Source: Clostridium sp. (GTDB lineage: Bacteria > Bacillota > Clostridia > Lachnospirales > Lachnospiraceae). Taken from it: a DNA stretch of 40,753 nucleotides. Below the pieces are notes generated by a model. It was not told the DNA's origin. It did not search any database and worked only from the letters and a program-made list of their open reading frames with translations. Shown here in pieces: positions 16,028 to 23,649 of this stretch. Numbering within the stretch: position 1 is the stretch's first letter; the number at the start of each line of letters is the position of its first letter. The position numbers were made by a program, and so were the translations under genes. Where the stretch lies: positions 1 through 40,753 of the forward strand of contig JAGZZT010000020.1 of assembly GCA_018377235.1 (NCBI GenBank), given 5' to 3'.

Positions 16028-17650
16028 TTACATCATTCCCATTCCGCCTGCTCCGCCAGGAACAGCCGGTGTCTCTTCCTTGATGTTTGCAACTACAGAT
16101 TCTGTAGTAAGCAGTGTGGAAGCCACGCTTGTAGCATTCTGGAGAGCACTTCTGGTAACCTTAGCCGGATCCAGAATACCTGCCTCTACCATGTCTACAT
16201 ACTTCTCATTGTATGCGTCAAAGCCCATTCCGACCTCAGACTCTCTTACTTTGTTAATGATAACAGAGCCTTCCAGACCTGCATTTGCTGCAATGTGGAA
16301 CAGCGGAGCCTCAAGAGCCTTTAAGATAATGCGTCCGCCTGTCTTCTCATCGCCGTCCATAGCCTCAACGACCTTCTCCACTTCCTTCGTAGCGTGGATG
16401 TAAGCAGAACCGCCTCCTGCAATGATGCCTTCCTCAACAGCTGCCTTAGCTGCAGATAACGCATCCTCCATGCGCAGCTTAGCTTCCTTCATCTCTGTCT
16501 CAGTAGCAGCACCTACACGGATAACTGCAACACCGCCAGACAGCTTAGCCAGTCTCTCCTGTAATTTCTCTTTATCAAATTCAGAAGTAGTCTCCTCAAT
16601 CTGAGCCTTAATCTGAGCGATTCTTGCAGAAATCTCATCCTTGTTTCCGCATCCATCCACAATGATTGTATTCTCTTTCTGAACTTTAACAGACTTTGCA
16701 CGTCCCAGCATATCCATAGTTGTCTCTTTTAAATCAAGTCCAAGCTCCTCAGAGATCACCTGGCCGCCTGTCAGGATAGCAATATCCTTTAACATCTCTT
16801 TTCTTCTGTCACCATAGCCCGGAGCCTTAACGCCTACTACGCTGAAAGTTCCTCTTAACTTATTGACAATCAGGGTTGTCAGAGCCTCGCCCTCGATGTC
16901 CTCAGCGATGATTAACAGCTTAGCGCCTGCCTGAACTACCTGCTCTAACAGCGGAAGAATTTCCTGGATGTTGGAGATCTTCTTATCTGTAATTAAAATG
17001 TACGGATCGTCCAGATTAGCTTCCATCTTATCCATGTCTGTAGCCATGTAAGCGGAAACATAACCGCGGTCAAACTGCATACCTTCTACCAGGTCAAGCT
17101 CTGTCTTCATTGTCTTGGACTCTTCAATGGTAATAACGCCATCTTTGGAAACCTTCTCCATCGCGTCTGCTACCATCTCTCCTACCTCGTCATCAGCAGA
17201 TGAGATAGCTGCTACTCTTGCAATATCAGCCTTGCCCTTTACTGTCTTAGACATATCTTTAATAGCCTCTACAGCTGCCTCAGTAGCCTTCTTCATGCCC
17301 TTTCTTAAAACAATCGGGTTAGCGCCTGCTGCCAGGTTCTTCATACCCTCATTGATCATAGCCTGAGCTAATACAGTTGCTGTAGTCGTACCGTCTCCTG
17401 CCACATCGTTTGTCTTAGTAGCAACTTCTTTAACCAGCTGCGCTCCCATATTCTCAAAGGCATCCTTTAACTCGATTTCCTTTGCGATAGTCACACCATC
17501 GTTTGTGATCAGCGGAGCGCCGAAAGATTTGTCAAGAACTACATTTCTTCCTTTCGGTCCTAATGTGACGCGTACTGTATCTGCTAACTGGTTTACACCT
17601 GATTCCAGTGCTTTTCTGGCCTCTACACCGTACTTAATTTCCTTTGCCAT
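16028..17650 (-). CDS. groL: Chaperonin GroEL (60 kDa)
   Basis: Subunit of the double-ring chaperonin that folds cytosolic proteins with GroES and ATP. The 540-residue protein shows every family landmark: MAKEIKYG start, TLGPKGRNVVLDKS, the ATP-binding GDGTTTATVLAQ, EGMQFDRGY in the apical domain, and the Gly/Met-rich tail GGAGGMGMM. I chose the ATG at 17650 because GGAGGTT lies 7 bases upstream. A TTG 9 bases further upstream overlaps that ribosome binding site and is rejected. It follows groES by 69 bases and is controlled from the promoter and CIRCE element ahead of groES. Confidence 0.99.
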   Translation of the reverse strand: MAKEIKYGVEARKALESGVNQLADTVRVTLGPKGRNVVLDKSFGAPLITNDGVTIAKEIELKDAFENMGAQLVKEVATKTNDVAGDGTTTATVLAQAMINEGMKNLAAGANPIVLRKGMKKATEAAVEAIKDMSKTVKGKADIARVAAISSADDEVGEMVADAMEKVSKDGVITIEESKTMKTELDLVEGMQFDRGYVSAYMATDMDKMEANLDDPYILITDKKISNIQEILPLLEQVVQAGAKLLIIAEDIEGEALTTLIVNKLRGTFSVVGVKAPGYGDRRKEMLKDIAILTGGQVISEELGLDLKETTMDMLGRAKSVKVQKENTIIVDGCGNKDEISARIAQIKAQIEETTSEFDKEKLQERLAKLSGGVAVIRVGAATETEMKEAKLRMEDALSAAKAAVEEGIIAGGGSAYIHATKEVEKVVEAMDGDEKTGGRIILKALEAPLFHIAANAGLEGSVIINKVRESEVGMGFDAYNEKYVDMVEAGILDPAKVTRSALQNATSVASTLLTTESVVANIKEETPAVPGGAGGMGMM

Positions 17651-17719
17651 GGTTATCAACCTCCGATTTATTTGAATTTACTTTCTGCTGTTTTCTGATG
17701 TGCGTCCTAACCTCCTGGC

Positions 17720-18004
17720 TTACTCAATTACAGCCAGAATGTCGTTCTGCTTTACTACAACGTATTTTTCATCCTCTACCTCAACCTCTGTGCCAGAGTA
17801 CTTGGAGTAGATGACCTTGTCGCCAACCTTAACCTGCATGGAAACTTCCTTACCGTCAACCACGCCGCCTGGTCCTACTGCGATAACCTCAGCCTGCTGC
17901 GGTTTTTCCTTTGCCTGACCTGGAAGCACAATACCGGACTTCGTAGTCTCCTCTGCGATCAACTGTTTTAAAACAACTCTGTCAAATAATGGTACTAATT
18001 TCAT
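17720..18004 (-). CDS. groS: Co-chaperonin GroES (10 kDa)
   Basis: Lid of the GroEL chamber, a heptamer of small beta-barrel subunits. The 94-residue product has MKLVPLFDRVVLKQ at the start, the mobile-loop region TTKSGIVLPGQAKEKPQ that docks on GroEL, and the C-terminal KYVVVKQNDILAVIE. AGGAGG lies 7 bases before the ATG. It is the first gene of groESL, and its length and sequence are typical. Confidence 0.99.
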   Translation of the reverse strand: MKLVPLFDRVVLKQLIAEETTKSGIVLPGQAKEKPQQAEVIAVGPGGVVDGKEVSMQVKVGDKVIYSKYSGTEVEVEDEKYVVVKQNDILAVIE

Positions 18005-18126
18005 TACCGACTCCTCCTTACTGTTTGTAGTTTTTCTAAAATCGAATAGCGGAATACCCAGCCCTCTGCCGAGTTATTCCTGATACTGTCACCTGTAAAT
18101 CTTTACCTTTTTCGCTTACAACACAA

Positions 18127-18155
18127 GTTATATCACGCTTTACTAGCACTGTCAA
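18127..18155 (-). promoter_or_regulatory. groS: Promoter of groES-groEL
   Basis: Leftward -35 TTGACA (18150-18155), 17-base spacer, -10 TATAAC (18127-18132). It is near-consensus, with the -35 buried in the CIRCE operator. Confidence 0.85.
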
Positions 18156-18169
18156 GTGTCGAGTGCTAA
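18143..18169 (-). promoter_or_regulatory. groS: CIRCE operator (HrcA binding site)
   Basis: On the minus strand: TTAGCACTC, 9 bases, CAGTGCTAG. The consensus is TTAGCACTC-N9-GAGTGCTAA, so one arm is perfect and the other has two differences at its ends. The site spans the -35 hexamer and spacer, so HrcA binding would block RNA polymerase. HrcA itself is not in this window. Confidence 0.9.
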
Positions 18170-18373
18170 TTTTTAGGAAATTTATATATTTTTTATTTTA
18201 GCCCTTCCAATCTCATCAAAACCATCCTGTTTTTTCCTATTATTATCTGATTTTTTCCCTAAAATCCATATTTTTCCTTTTCTTACTACAGTTTCCTCTT
18301 TAGTTTATTCTATTTTTCACAATTTATTCATCCTGAATCCCTTTATTTTTCCTCCAAATCGTATTACAATAAA

Positions 18374-18412
18374 GGGAAGTACGAAGCTCCCTTTTGAAGC
18401 TTCGTACTTCCC
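18374..18412. other. Perfect 15-bp stem-loop
   Basis: GGGAAGTACGAAGCT (18374-18388) and AGCTTCGTACTTCCC (18398-18412) are exact inverted repeats with a 9-base loop. A -10-like TACAAT at 18365-18370 would place a rightward transcript start at about 18377, putting this hairpin at the extreme 5' end of the message for the small membrane protein. No T-run follows rightward. Leftward it is followed by CCCTTTATTG, which is weak for termination. The rest of the 500-base gap between groES and 18512 is AT-rich with no gene seen. Confidence 0.6.
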
Positions 18413-18416
18413 GCTA

Positions 18417-18443
18417 CTCAAACGAAGTGCAGCGGAGTTTGAG
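18417..18443. other. Second stem-loop next to the first
   Basis: CTCAAAC (18417-18423) pairs exactly with GTTTGAG (18437-18443). The loop contains CGAAGTGC-like sequence, a word also present in the inverted-repeat element at 8168-8336. It may be part of the same repeat family or a leader structure for the next gene. Confidence 0.45.
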
Positions 18444-18511
18444 GTTCTCATACATCAGCGGAACGGATCAAAAATACAATAAACTAAAAATGATATTAAA
18501 AGGAGTATACT

Positions 18512-18961
18512 ATGGCAAAGAAACAGTTCGGAAAGCTTGCAGTTCTGGCCGCTCTGGCAGGAACTGCCGTTGGAATTACCTATTTTCTCAGATACAAATC
18601 CTTCCACGAAGAGCTGGAGGAGGACTTCCACGATTTTGAGGAAGATCTGGATGAATTTGACAGCAAAGAGGAGGAAGCTTCCCCAAAACGGAACTATGTT
18701 TCCCTGACACCTGAAAAGGCTGATTCGGCTGAAACTGAAGCCTCTTCTGTTTTCCAGGAAGACAGCCCGGAGAAAGCAGAGAACACCTCTGAATCAGAAA
18801 AAAATTCTGCCAAGGCGCAGGACGACTATCTGGATGGCGATATGGAGTTTTTAGATGACGATCCACTGGAAGATGAATCCATATTCGATGAAGGCGGCGT
18901 TCCAGGTGCTGCTTCGTCTTCCGCCACCACCATTGTGGAAGACGAAGAGCCGGAACAGTAA
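18512..18961 (+). CDS. Small acidic single-pass membrane protein, function unknown
   Basis: I do not recognise a family. The 149-residue product has a short basic N-terminus (MAKKQFGK), one hydrophobic segment at about residues 8-27 (LAVLAALAGTAVGITYFL), then a strongly acidic, probably disordered tail. The tail includes a Glu/Asp heptad-like stretch (HEELEEDFHDFEEDLDEFD) that might form a short coiled coil. The topology could be an anchored cytoplasmic tail or an uncleaved signal. AAGGAG lies 7 bases before the ATG. It is followed 18 bases later by an IclR regulator on the same strand, so the two are probably co-transcribed. The function is open. Confidence 0.75.
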   Translation: MAKKQFGKLAVLAALAGTAVGITYFLRYKSFHEELEEDFHDFEEDLDEFDSKEEEASPKRNYVSLTPEKADSAETEASSVFQEDSPEKAENTSESEKNSAKAQDDYLDGDMEFLDDDPLEDESIFDEGGVPGAASSSATTIVEDEEPEQ

Positions 18962-18979
18962 TGGAAGGCGGTTAACTTT

Positions 18980-19741
18980 ATGATTCAAAGCCTTATGCGC
19001 TCCCTGGATCTCCTGGAGGTTTTAAAGGGATCGGATCACAAAATATCCATCGCAGAGCTGTCTGAGCAGCTGGAGCTTCCTCCCAGCACAATCCATCGAA
19101 TCCTCCAGACCTTTTGCGAAAAAAAATATGTTATAAGGGACGAGCACACCCATACCTACTGTCTGGGACCTGCTTTGATCTCCTTGGGCCGCGCCGCAGC
19201 CTCTAATGTGAGAATTCAGGACGCCGCTCTCCCCATTCTGAAAAATCTTTCCTATGTGACAAGAGAGGATTCCTATCTTGTCATTCAGGTAGGCGATAAA
19301 GGACTTGTCCTTGACAAGGTAGACGGCCCCAACCACCTGAAGGTAGTGGAGGAATTCGGATACGAGCTGGATCTTCACTGCGGAGCTATCCGGAAAGTCA
19401 TTCTGGCCTATCAGAGTCCAGAATACCTGGACTACTATACCAGACAGGTTCTCGATCGCCCTGAGGCATTTCCACAGACCAGCCGAAGCGGCCTTCTGGC
19501 AGAACTTCGTGAAATCCGAGAGACAGGATTATCAGTCTCCCACGGCGAATACGTCCATGATGCCATTGGAATCGGAGCCCCTGTCTTTGGAATCAACGGC
19601 AGCGTCACTGCTTCCGTTGGAATTATTGCCCCCTACAGCCGGATTGCCGACAAGGTTCATCTGGAACACATGAAAGAGCAGGTACGCCACAGTGCGGCAG
19701 AGCTCTCCTACTATATGGGTCACACCTTTAAACATGTCTAA
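18980..19741 (+). CDS. IclR-family transcriptional regulator
   Basis: Regulator of 253 residues with an N-terminal winged helix-turn-helix (residues about 1-62: KISIAELSEQLELPPSTIHRIL) and a C-terminal effector domain. The latter includes VGDKGLVLDKVDG, the LDLHCGAIRKVILAY segment (usual family form GxxxPLHxTAxGKAxLA) and GIGAPVFGINGSVTASVGI. IclR proteins usually sense small carboxylates and control their catabolism. It faces the end of the glutamate fermentation block convergently, so regulation of that pathway is possible but not shown. AAGGCGG lies upstream of the start. Confidence 0.93.
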   Translation: MIQSLMRSLDLLEVLKGSDHKISIAELSEQLELPPSTIHRILQTFCEKKYVIRDEHTHTYCLGPALISLGRAAASNVRIQDAALPILKNLSYVTREDSYLVIQVGDKGLVLDKVDGPNHLKVVEEFGYELDLHCGAIRKVILAYQSPEYLDYYTRQVLDRPEAFPQTSRSGLLAELREIRETGLSVSHGEYVHDAIGIGAPVFGINGSVTASVGIIAPYSRIADKVHLEHMKEQVRHSAAELSYYMGHTFKHV

Positions 19742-19750
19742 ATTCTAACG

Positions 19751-19806
19751 CAAAAAGCCCCGCCGGTGGGTGTGGAAACCTCTGCCTGCGGGGAACTTTT
19801 TGTGTT
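19751..19806 (+). terminator. Terminator after the IclR gene
   Basis: AAAAAGCCCCGC pairs with GCGGGG-AA-CTTTTT, and a T-run follows rightward. It is placed just after the IclR stop. It may also stop leftward transcription from hgdB. Confidence 0.8.
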
Positions 19807-19892
19807 CTTTTTATTCCGTTCTTTTATTTCAGCTGTTCCAGCGGAAAGGCTCTGCTGCGTCCAGCACAGCCCTTCCTCCAAAACCAGCAGAG

Positions 19893-19912
19893 AAAAGTCT
19901 CGTCAGACTTTC
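19893..19912 (-). terminator. Possible terminator of the hgd operon
   Basis: AAAGTCT and AGACTTT form a short 7-bp stem about 25 bases after the hgdB stop. Leftward it is followed only by TTCTC, so it is weak. The stronger hairpin at 19751-19806 may act as the real end. Confidence 0.35.
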
Positions 19913-19932
19913 CCTGACCGTTACTGCTGTTT

Positions 19933-21081
19933 TTACTTTCTCATCTCAAGCACATCTGCAAAAGCCTGGATCGCTGTACGTGCCTGTCCAAAGTCGCGCA
20001 TCTGCTGATCGATACCCAGCTTGATATGCGGAACATCTGCTGCCTGTAATGCTTTCTTCAGATATGGATACTCCATCTCCTCCGGATCGCAGAACTGCTG
20101 CATAAACAGAACCAGTCCCTGTGCTCCGCTCTCCTTAACCAGGTTAGCAACGAACTCGCCACGGCGGTTCTCGCTGGACTTTGGATCGTAGAGAAGAACC
20201 TCATAGTCAATATTTGCAAACTGCTGTGCCAGAGCCATCATTGGATCTGCATTCTCCGGAACATCTGTTCTGAAGGAACGGGACTCATGAGCTACGTCAT
20301 CTGCTGCAATAGCGATGTTGTTCTCCTCGAAAGCTGCCAGCAGAGCCGGGTTGTCACAGATAATACCGGAAGTAACAACCTTAGTTCCCTGCCAGTCACA
20401 GACTGGAAGCTTCTCCAGCTCTGCGTTTAACTCGTTTAACTTAGCGATATACTCATCTTTTAACATAAAGTAGAATGCCTTTAATACGGCAGATCTCTTA
20501 GTTGGAGTGATTACATCGCAGTGTTCAGAAGCCAGCTTCACGAATTTGCGGCGTGCTGCACGGCTCTCGTTGTAAACCTTAATTGCATTCTGGATATCAT
20601 CGTTTGTGATCTCTCTTCCTGCAATCTTCTCCAGCTCTTTCTTTACATGATTGTACTGATCCACTGTAAACTGAAGACCAAACTCCTCGAAACGGTTCTG
20701 AGGATGAGCTAAGAAGATAACAGACATCTTATCTCCCATAGCTACACGGAAGTTCTGGCTCATCGGACGAAGTGTGTCGCAGATAGTTGGTGTAATAATT
20801 CCGTCAAGGCCATCCATAGTTCCGTCTAACAGCATCTCAAGCGCTAACTGAGCGATTGTGCAGTAGAAGGTTGCACAGTACTCTTTTGCACGGCTGATAG
20901 TCTTTGTGTTGGATCCCCAGATTCCCATAGGAACAATGCCAGCGGCATAAACTAACTCCTCTGGAGCGTAGTATGGCAGAACGCCGACTACTTTCTTTCC
21001 CTGAGCCTTATATTCAGCAAGCTGCTGCTTTGGTGTGGCAGCTTTTACTTTAAATTCATCTAATAATGTATTGATACTCAT
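19933..21081 (-). CDS. hgdB: 2-Hydroxyglutaryl-CoA dehydratase, beta subunit
   Basis: Smaller subunit of the dehydratase that converts (R)-2-hydroxyglutaryl-CoA to glutaconyl-CoA through a ketyl-radical mechanism. The 382-residue (about 42 kDa) protein belongs to the HgdB/HadC/FldC family. It shows the LPYYAPEELVYAAGIVPMGIWG opening, KEYCATFYCTIAQLALE and the C-terminal LVLFMQQFCDPEEMEYP, whose Cys residues are candidate [4Fe-4S] ligands. It starts 4 bases after the hgdA stop, with GGAGG inside the end of hgdA, so the subunits are made together. It is the last gene of hgdC-hgdA-hgdB. Paralogous 2-hydroxyacyl-CoA dehydratases exist, but the adjacent gct and gcd genes fix the substrate. Confidence 0.95.
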   Translation of the reverse strand: MSINTLLDEFKVKAATPKQQLAEYKAQGKKVVGVLPYYAPEELVYAAGIVPMGIWGSNTKTISRAKEYCATFYCTIAQLALEMLLDGTMDGLDGIITPTICDTLRPMSQNFRVAMGDKMSVIFLAHPQNRFEEFGLQFTVDQYNHVKKELEKIAGREITNDDIQNAIKVYNESRAARRKFVKLASEHCDVITPTKRSAVLKAFYFMLKDEYIAKLNELNAELEKLPVCDWQGTKVVTSGIICDNPALLAAFEENNIAIAADDVAHESRSFRTDVPENADPMMALAQQFANIDYEVLLYDPKSSENRRGEFVANLVKESGAQGLVLFMQQFCDPEEMEYPYLKKALQAADVPHIKLGIDQQMRDFGQARTAIQAFADVLEMRK

Positions 21082-21085
21082 TTGA

Positions 21086-22522
21086 TTATGCCTCCTTTGC
21101 CTGCTTGTTTGCTTCCATTGCCTCTACCAGGCCCTGTACACGTGTCTCATACTGTGCGGCATTGAAGTTACGCGGATCTGCCTGGTCTCCGTCGAAGCCT
21201 GCGCATGGAACTCCCAGATCGTCTGTGAAGCGGCGCTGCATCTCTGCCATATATCCAGACCATGGCTTACAGCTTCTGTTGTAGTGAACCAGAACACCGT
21301 CTACCTTATTGTCACGGCAGATGCCCTCACGCCAGTCAACACCCTGCTCGATGCAGACAGAGTTCGGAGCCTTGTAGTAAGCGCGTGCCATCTCATCCAT
21401 GCCATCGTAAACGAATCCAAACGCCGGTGCGTATACAACGGCTGTTACGTTTACTCCGTTTGCCTTCAGAGGCTTAAACAGTGCAGGCAGCTTCGGCCAG
21501 CATGGAATACCCTCGAACATAACGCGGTACTTCTCCGGGAATGGAGTAGTAGTCTCACCCTTCTTAACTGTCTCCTCAAGATCTTTTGCTAACAGCTCAA
21601 ATGCCTCTGCAGTCTCTACGCGGGCACGTGCTGTAACAACGTCAGCCATATGGTTGAACAGGTCGAAACCGCTGTACGGAGCCGGCTTGTACTGTAAGTA
21701 ATCACATACCTTTAACCAAGCCTTAGCAGTACGGTTAGCGTTTGCGCAGGCCTGCTCGAACTTCTTCTCGTCGAACTTCTTGCCTGTCAGCTCCTCTAAC
21801 TGCTTGATAGCCTTGTCAAACTGAGCGCGCACGTATTTCACATTCTCATCGGCTACATGTACATCATTGTTGTAAGGAATATCTACCATGATAAGCGGAA
21901 TATTGCACATACGGGCAATGTTCTCATACCATTTTGTCATACAGTTGCAGATGTTATTGCAGCAGAGAACGAAATCTGGCTGCGGAATACGCATCTGACG
22001 AATAGGAGAAATAGCTTCAAGACGTCTCTCCTTCTCCGGTCCGTCCGGAAGCTTCTCGATCTCAAGGAGATTGTCAAGCTGCAGGTATGGAGTCTGTGTC
22101 TTTGGATCCTTAACCGGCTTTCCATCCTCACCCATTACTACATTGCCGTCAGCATCCTTTAACGGCTTTCCTGTGCTCGGATCGATAATGTATTCACCTG
22201 TCTCAGGATCATACTTGCGGGATACACGGATACCTGCTGCATAAGCAAGGCTGATACGGCAGTAACCGCAGATATCATTATCATATCCCAGATCCTCTGC
22301 TGCCTGGCACATCAGCTCGCCGTAACGGTTTGCTGCAATACCAGCTGCCTGGTTCTCCGGGTACATAACATGAAGGTCAAATGCTGCTGCAAGCTCGCAT
22401 GGGAACTTGGAAGAGGACCATCCTACTAACTCTCCTCTTGCCTTTGCCTCCCGCGCTTCTTTATGGACGTCGTCAACTACCTTGCGGAGGGCGAGTACGC
22501 CTGGACTAACTTGTTTTGCCAT
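21086..22522 (-). CDS. hgdA: 2-Hydroxyglutaryl-CoA dehydratase, alpha subunit
   Basis: Larger, catalytic dehydratase subunit of 478 residues (about 54 kDa), the usual size for HgdA. Conserved Cys include Cys72, Cys85 and Cys88 (DICGYC) and the cluster Cys187/188/192/194 (LCCNNICNC); some must hold the [4Fe-4S] cluster that takes the activating electron. Residues about 104-147 form an Asp/Gly/Lys-rich, repeat-like stretch (DPSTGKPLKDADG, EDGKPVKDP) that looks like an exposed loop. GGAGG precedes the start. It follows hgdC by 30 bases. The enzyme is oxygen-sensitive and needs HgdC plus ATP for activation. Confidence 0.95.
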   Translation of the reverse strand: MAKQVSPGVLALRKVVDDVHKEAREAKARGELVGWSSSKFPCELAAAFDLHVMYPENQAAGIAANRYGELMCQAAEDLGYDNDICGYCRISLAYAAGIRVSRKYDPETGEYIIDPSTGKPLKDADGNVVMGEDGKPVKDPKTQTPYLQLDNLLEIEKLPDGPEKERRLEAISPIRQMRIPQPDFVLCCNNICNCMTKWYENIARMCNIPLIMVDIPYNNDVHVADENVKYVRAQFDKAIKQLEELTGKKFDEKKFEQACANANRTAKAWLKVCDYLQYKPAPYSGFDLFNHMADVVTARARVETAEAFELLAKDLEETVKKGETTTPFPEKYRVMFEGIPCWPKLPALFKPLKANGVNVTAVVYAPAFGFVYDGMDEMARAYYKAPNSVCIEQGVDWREGICRDNKVDGVLVHYNRSCKPWSGYMAEMQRRFTDDLGVPCAGFDGDQADPRNFNAAQYETRVQGLVEAMEANKQAKEA

Positions 22523-22552
22523 AATAATTATCCTCCATTCTTTCTGTGAAAT

Positions 22553-23341
22553 TTATTTCTGACGTGCGGCTGCCTGATATGCATAAAGTGCGGCACCCAG
22601 CGCGCCATTATACTGTGTAAGTGGGGAAATGTGAATCTCACAGCCCAGCTCGTGCTTTAAAGCATTTACAACGCCGCTGTTCTGAGCCACGCCGCCTGTC
22701 ATGACAACATCCGGCACAACTCCGATTCTGTGAGCAAGTCCCGTCACACGGTGAGCGACTGACTTGTGGATTCCGTTAATAATGTCACACTTATCGGTTC
22801 CCATGGCCAGCTGGCTGATAACCTCGCTCTCGGCGAAAACGGTGCAGGTGGAACTGATTCCGATTTCTTTCTTTGACATAGCTCCCAGCTTTCCCAGATC
22901 TTCTACCTTTACCTCCAGGACACGAGCCATTACATCTAAGAAACGGCCAGTTCCAGCTGCGCACTTGTCATTCATCTGAAAGTTTGTCATAGCTCCGTTA
23001 TCGATGTGCAGAACCTTTACATCCTGACCGCCGATATCAATTACTGTGTGAACCTTGGGGAACAGGAAGGAAGCTCCCTTTGCATGGCAGGAAAGCTCAC
23101 TCATCTGCTTTTTCGCGATGTCTGCCAAAGAATTGCGGCCGTAGCCCGTAGCCAGCGTATAATCCAGCTGATCCTTTGTCATTCCCGCATCTGCCAGGAC
23201 TTCCTCGATAGCGCGGGCCGGACCGCTTGTTCCAGTACCCACATCCACCAGAGATTTTCCTACGATTTCTGTTCCGTCTTTTAAAATAATGCATTTAGAC
23301 GCAGTAGAGCCTACGTCAATACCCATTGTGTAAATTGCCAT
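22553..23341 (-). CDS. hgdC: 2-Hydroxyglutaryl-CoA dehydratase activator (component A)
   Basis: ATP-driven one-electron donor (archerase) that energises HgdAB. The 262-residue protein has the ASKHA ATPase fold: phosphate loop GIDVGSTASKC near residue 7, DIGGQD at 102-107, and VMTGGVAQNSG for the second phosphate loop. Cys127 (DKCAAGTG) and Cys166 (SSTCTVF) are the two ligands per monomer of the [4Fe-4S] cluster shared by the dimer, at the same numbers as in the Acidaminococcus enzyme. I chose the ATG at 23341 because GGAGGT lies 4 bases upstream. An ATG 12 bases earlier would overlap that site. It is first in the hgdCAB operon, with its own promoter. Confidence 0.96.
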   Translation of the reverse strand: MAIYTMGIDVGSTASKCIILKDGTEIVGKSLVDVGTGTSGPARAIEEVLADAGMTKDQLDYTLATGYGRNSLADIAKKQMSELSCHAKGASFLFPKVHTVIDIGGQDVKVLHIDNGAMTNFQMNDKCAAGTGRFLDVMARVLEVKVEDLGKLGAMSKKEIGISSTCTVFAESEVISQLAMGTDKCDIINGIHKSVAHRVTGLAHRIGVVPDVVMTGGVAQNSGVVNALKHELGCEIHISPLTQYNGALGAALYAYQAAARQK

Positions 23342-23409
23342 AATGACCTCCAAATGTAGAAGGAGTTCGAACGGTTAGACTGCCCTGCTCATCTCCTCAC
23401 ATCATTTTA

Positions 23410-23439
23410 AGTATACCATATGTACTGTGAAAAAGCCAA
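23410..23439 (-). promoter_or_regulatory. hgdC: Promoter of hgdC-hgdA-hgdB
   Basis: Leftward -10 TATACT (23410-23415) and a weaker -35 TTGGCT (23434-23439) with an 18-base spacer, about 70 bases before hgdC. It is independent of the upstream gcd promoter, so the dehydratase can be set separately. Confidence 0.55.
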
Positions 23440-23469
23440 AACTATTTAGTAGAACTGCATAAAACTATT
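23438..23469. repeat. Direct repeats at the hgdC promoter
   Basis: AAAACTATT occurs at 23438-23446 and again at 23461-23469, 23 bases apart, overlapping and just upstream of the -35. Two helical turns of spacing is usual for paired binding sites of an activator or repressor. I do not recognise the protein. Confidence 0.5.
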
Positions 23470-23546
23470 CATATAACAGTAATGTTTAATTGTTTATACT
23501 GTTCTTTTTTTCCTAAAAAACACATAAAGAGCCATAACCACGATAA

Positions 23547-23579
23547 GTCAGGTAAAGGTTTCCAGTTCCTTTACCCGAC
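23547..23579 (-). terminator. Terminator-like hairpin after gcdA
   Basis: A 12-bp stem (GTCAGGTAAAGG with CCTTTACCCGAC, one mismatch) lies about 70 bases beyond the gcdA stop. Leftward it is followed by only TTAT, so termination may be partial and some transcripts could run into hgdC. Confidence 0.5.
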
Positions 23580-23649
23580 TCTATCATGCTATCACTATCA
23601 TTTATGCGCCCTGTTCAGGCTAATTTATTGTACGTTTCGTTGTGTTTTA

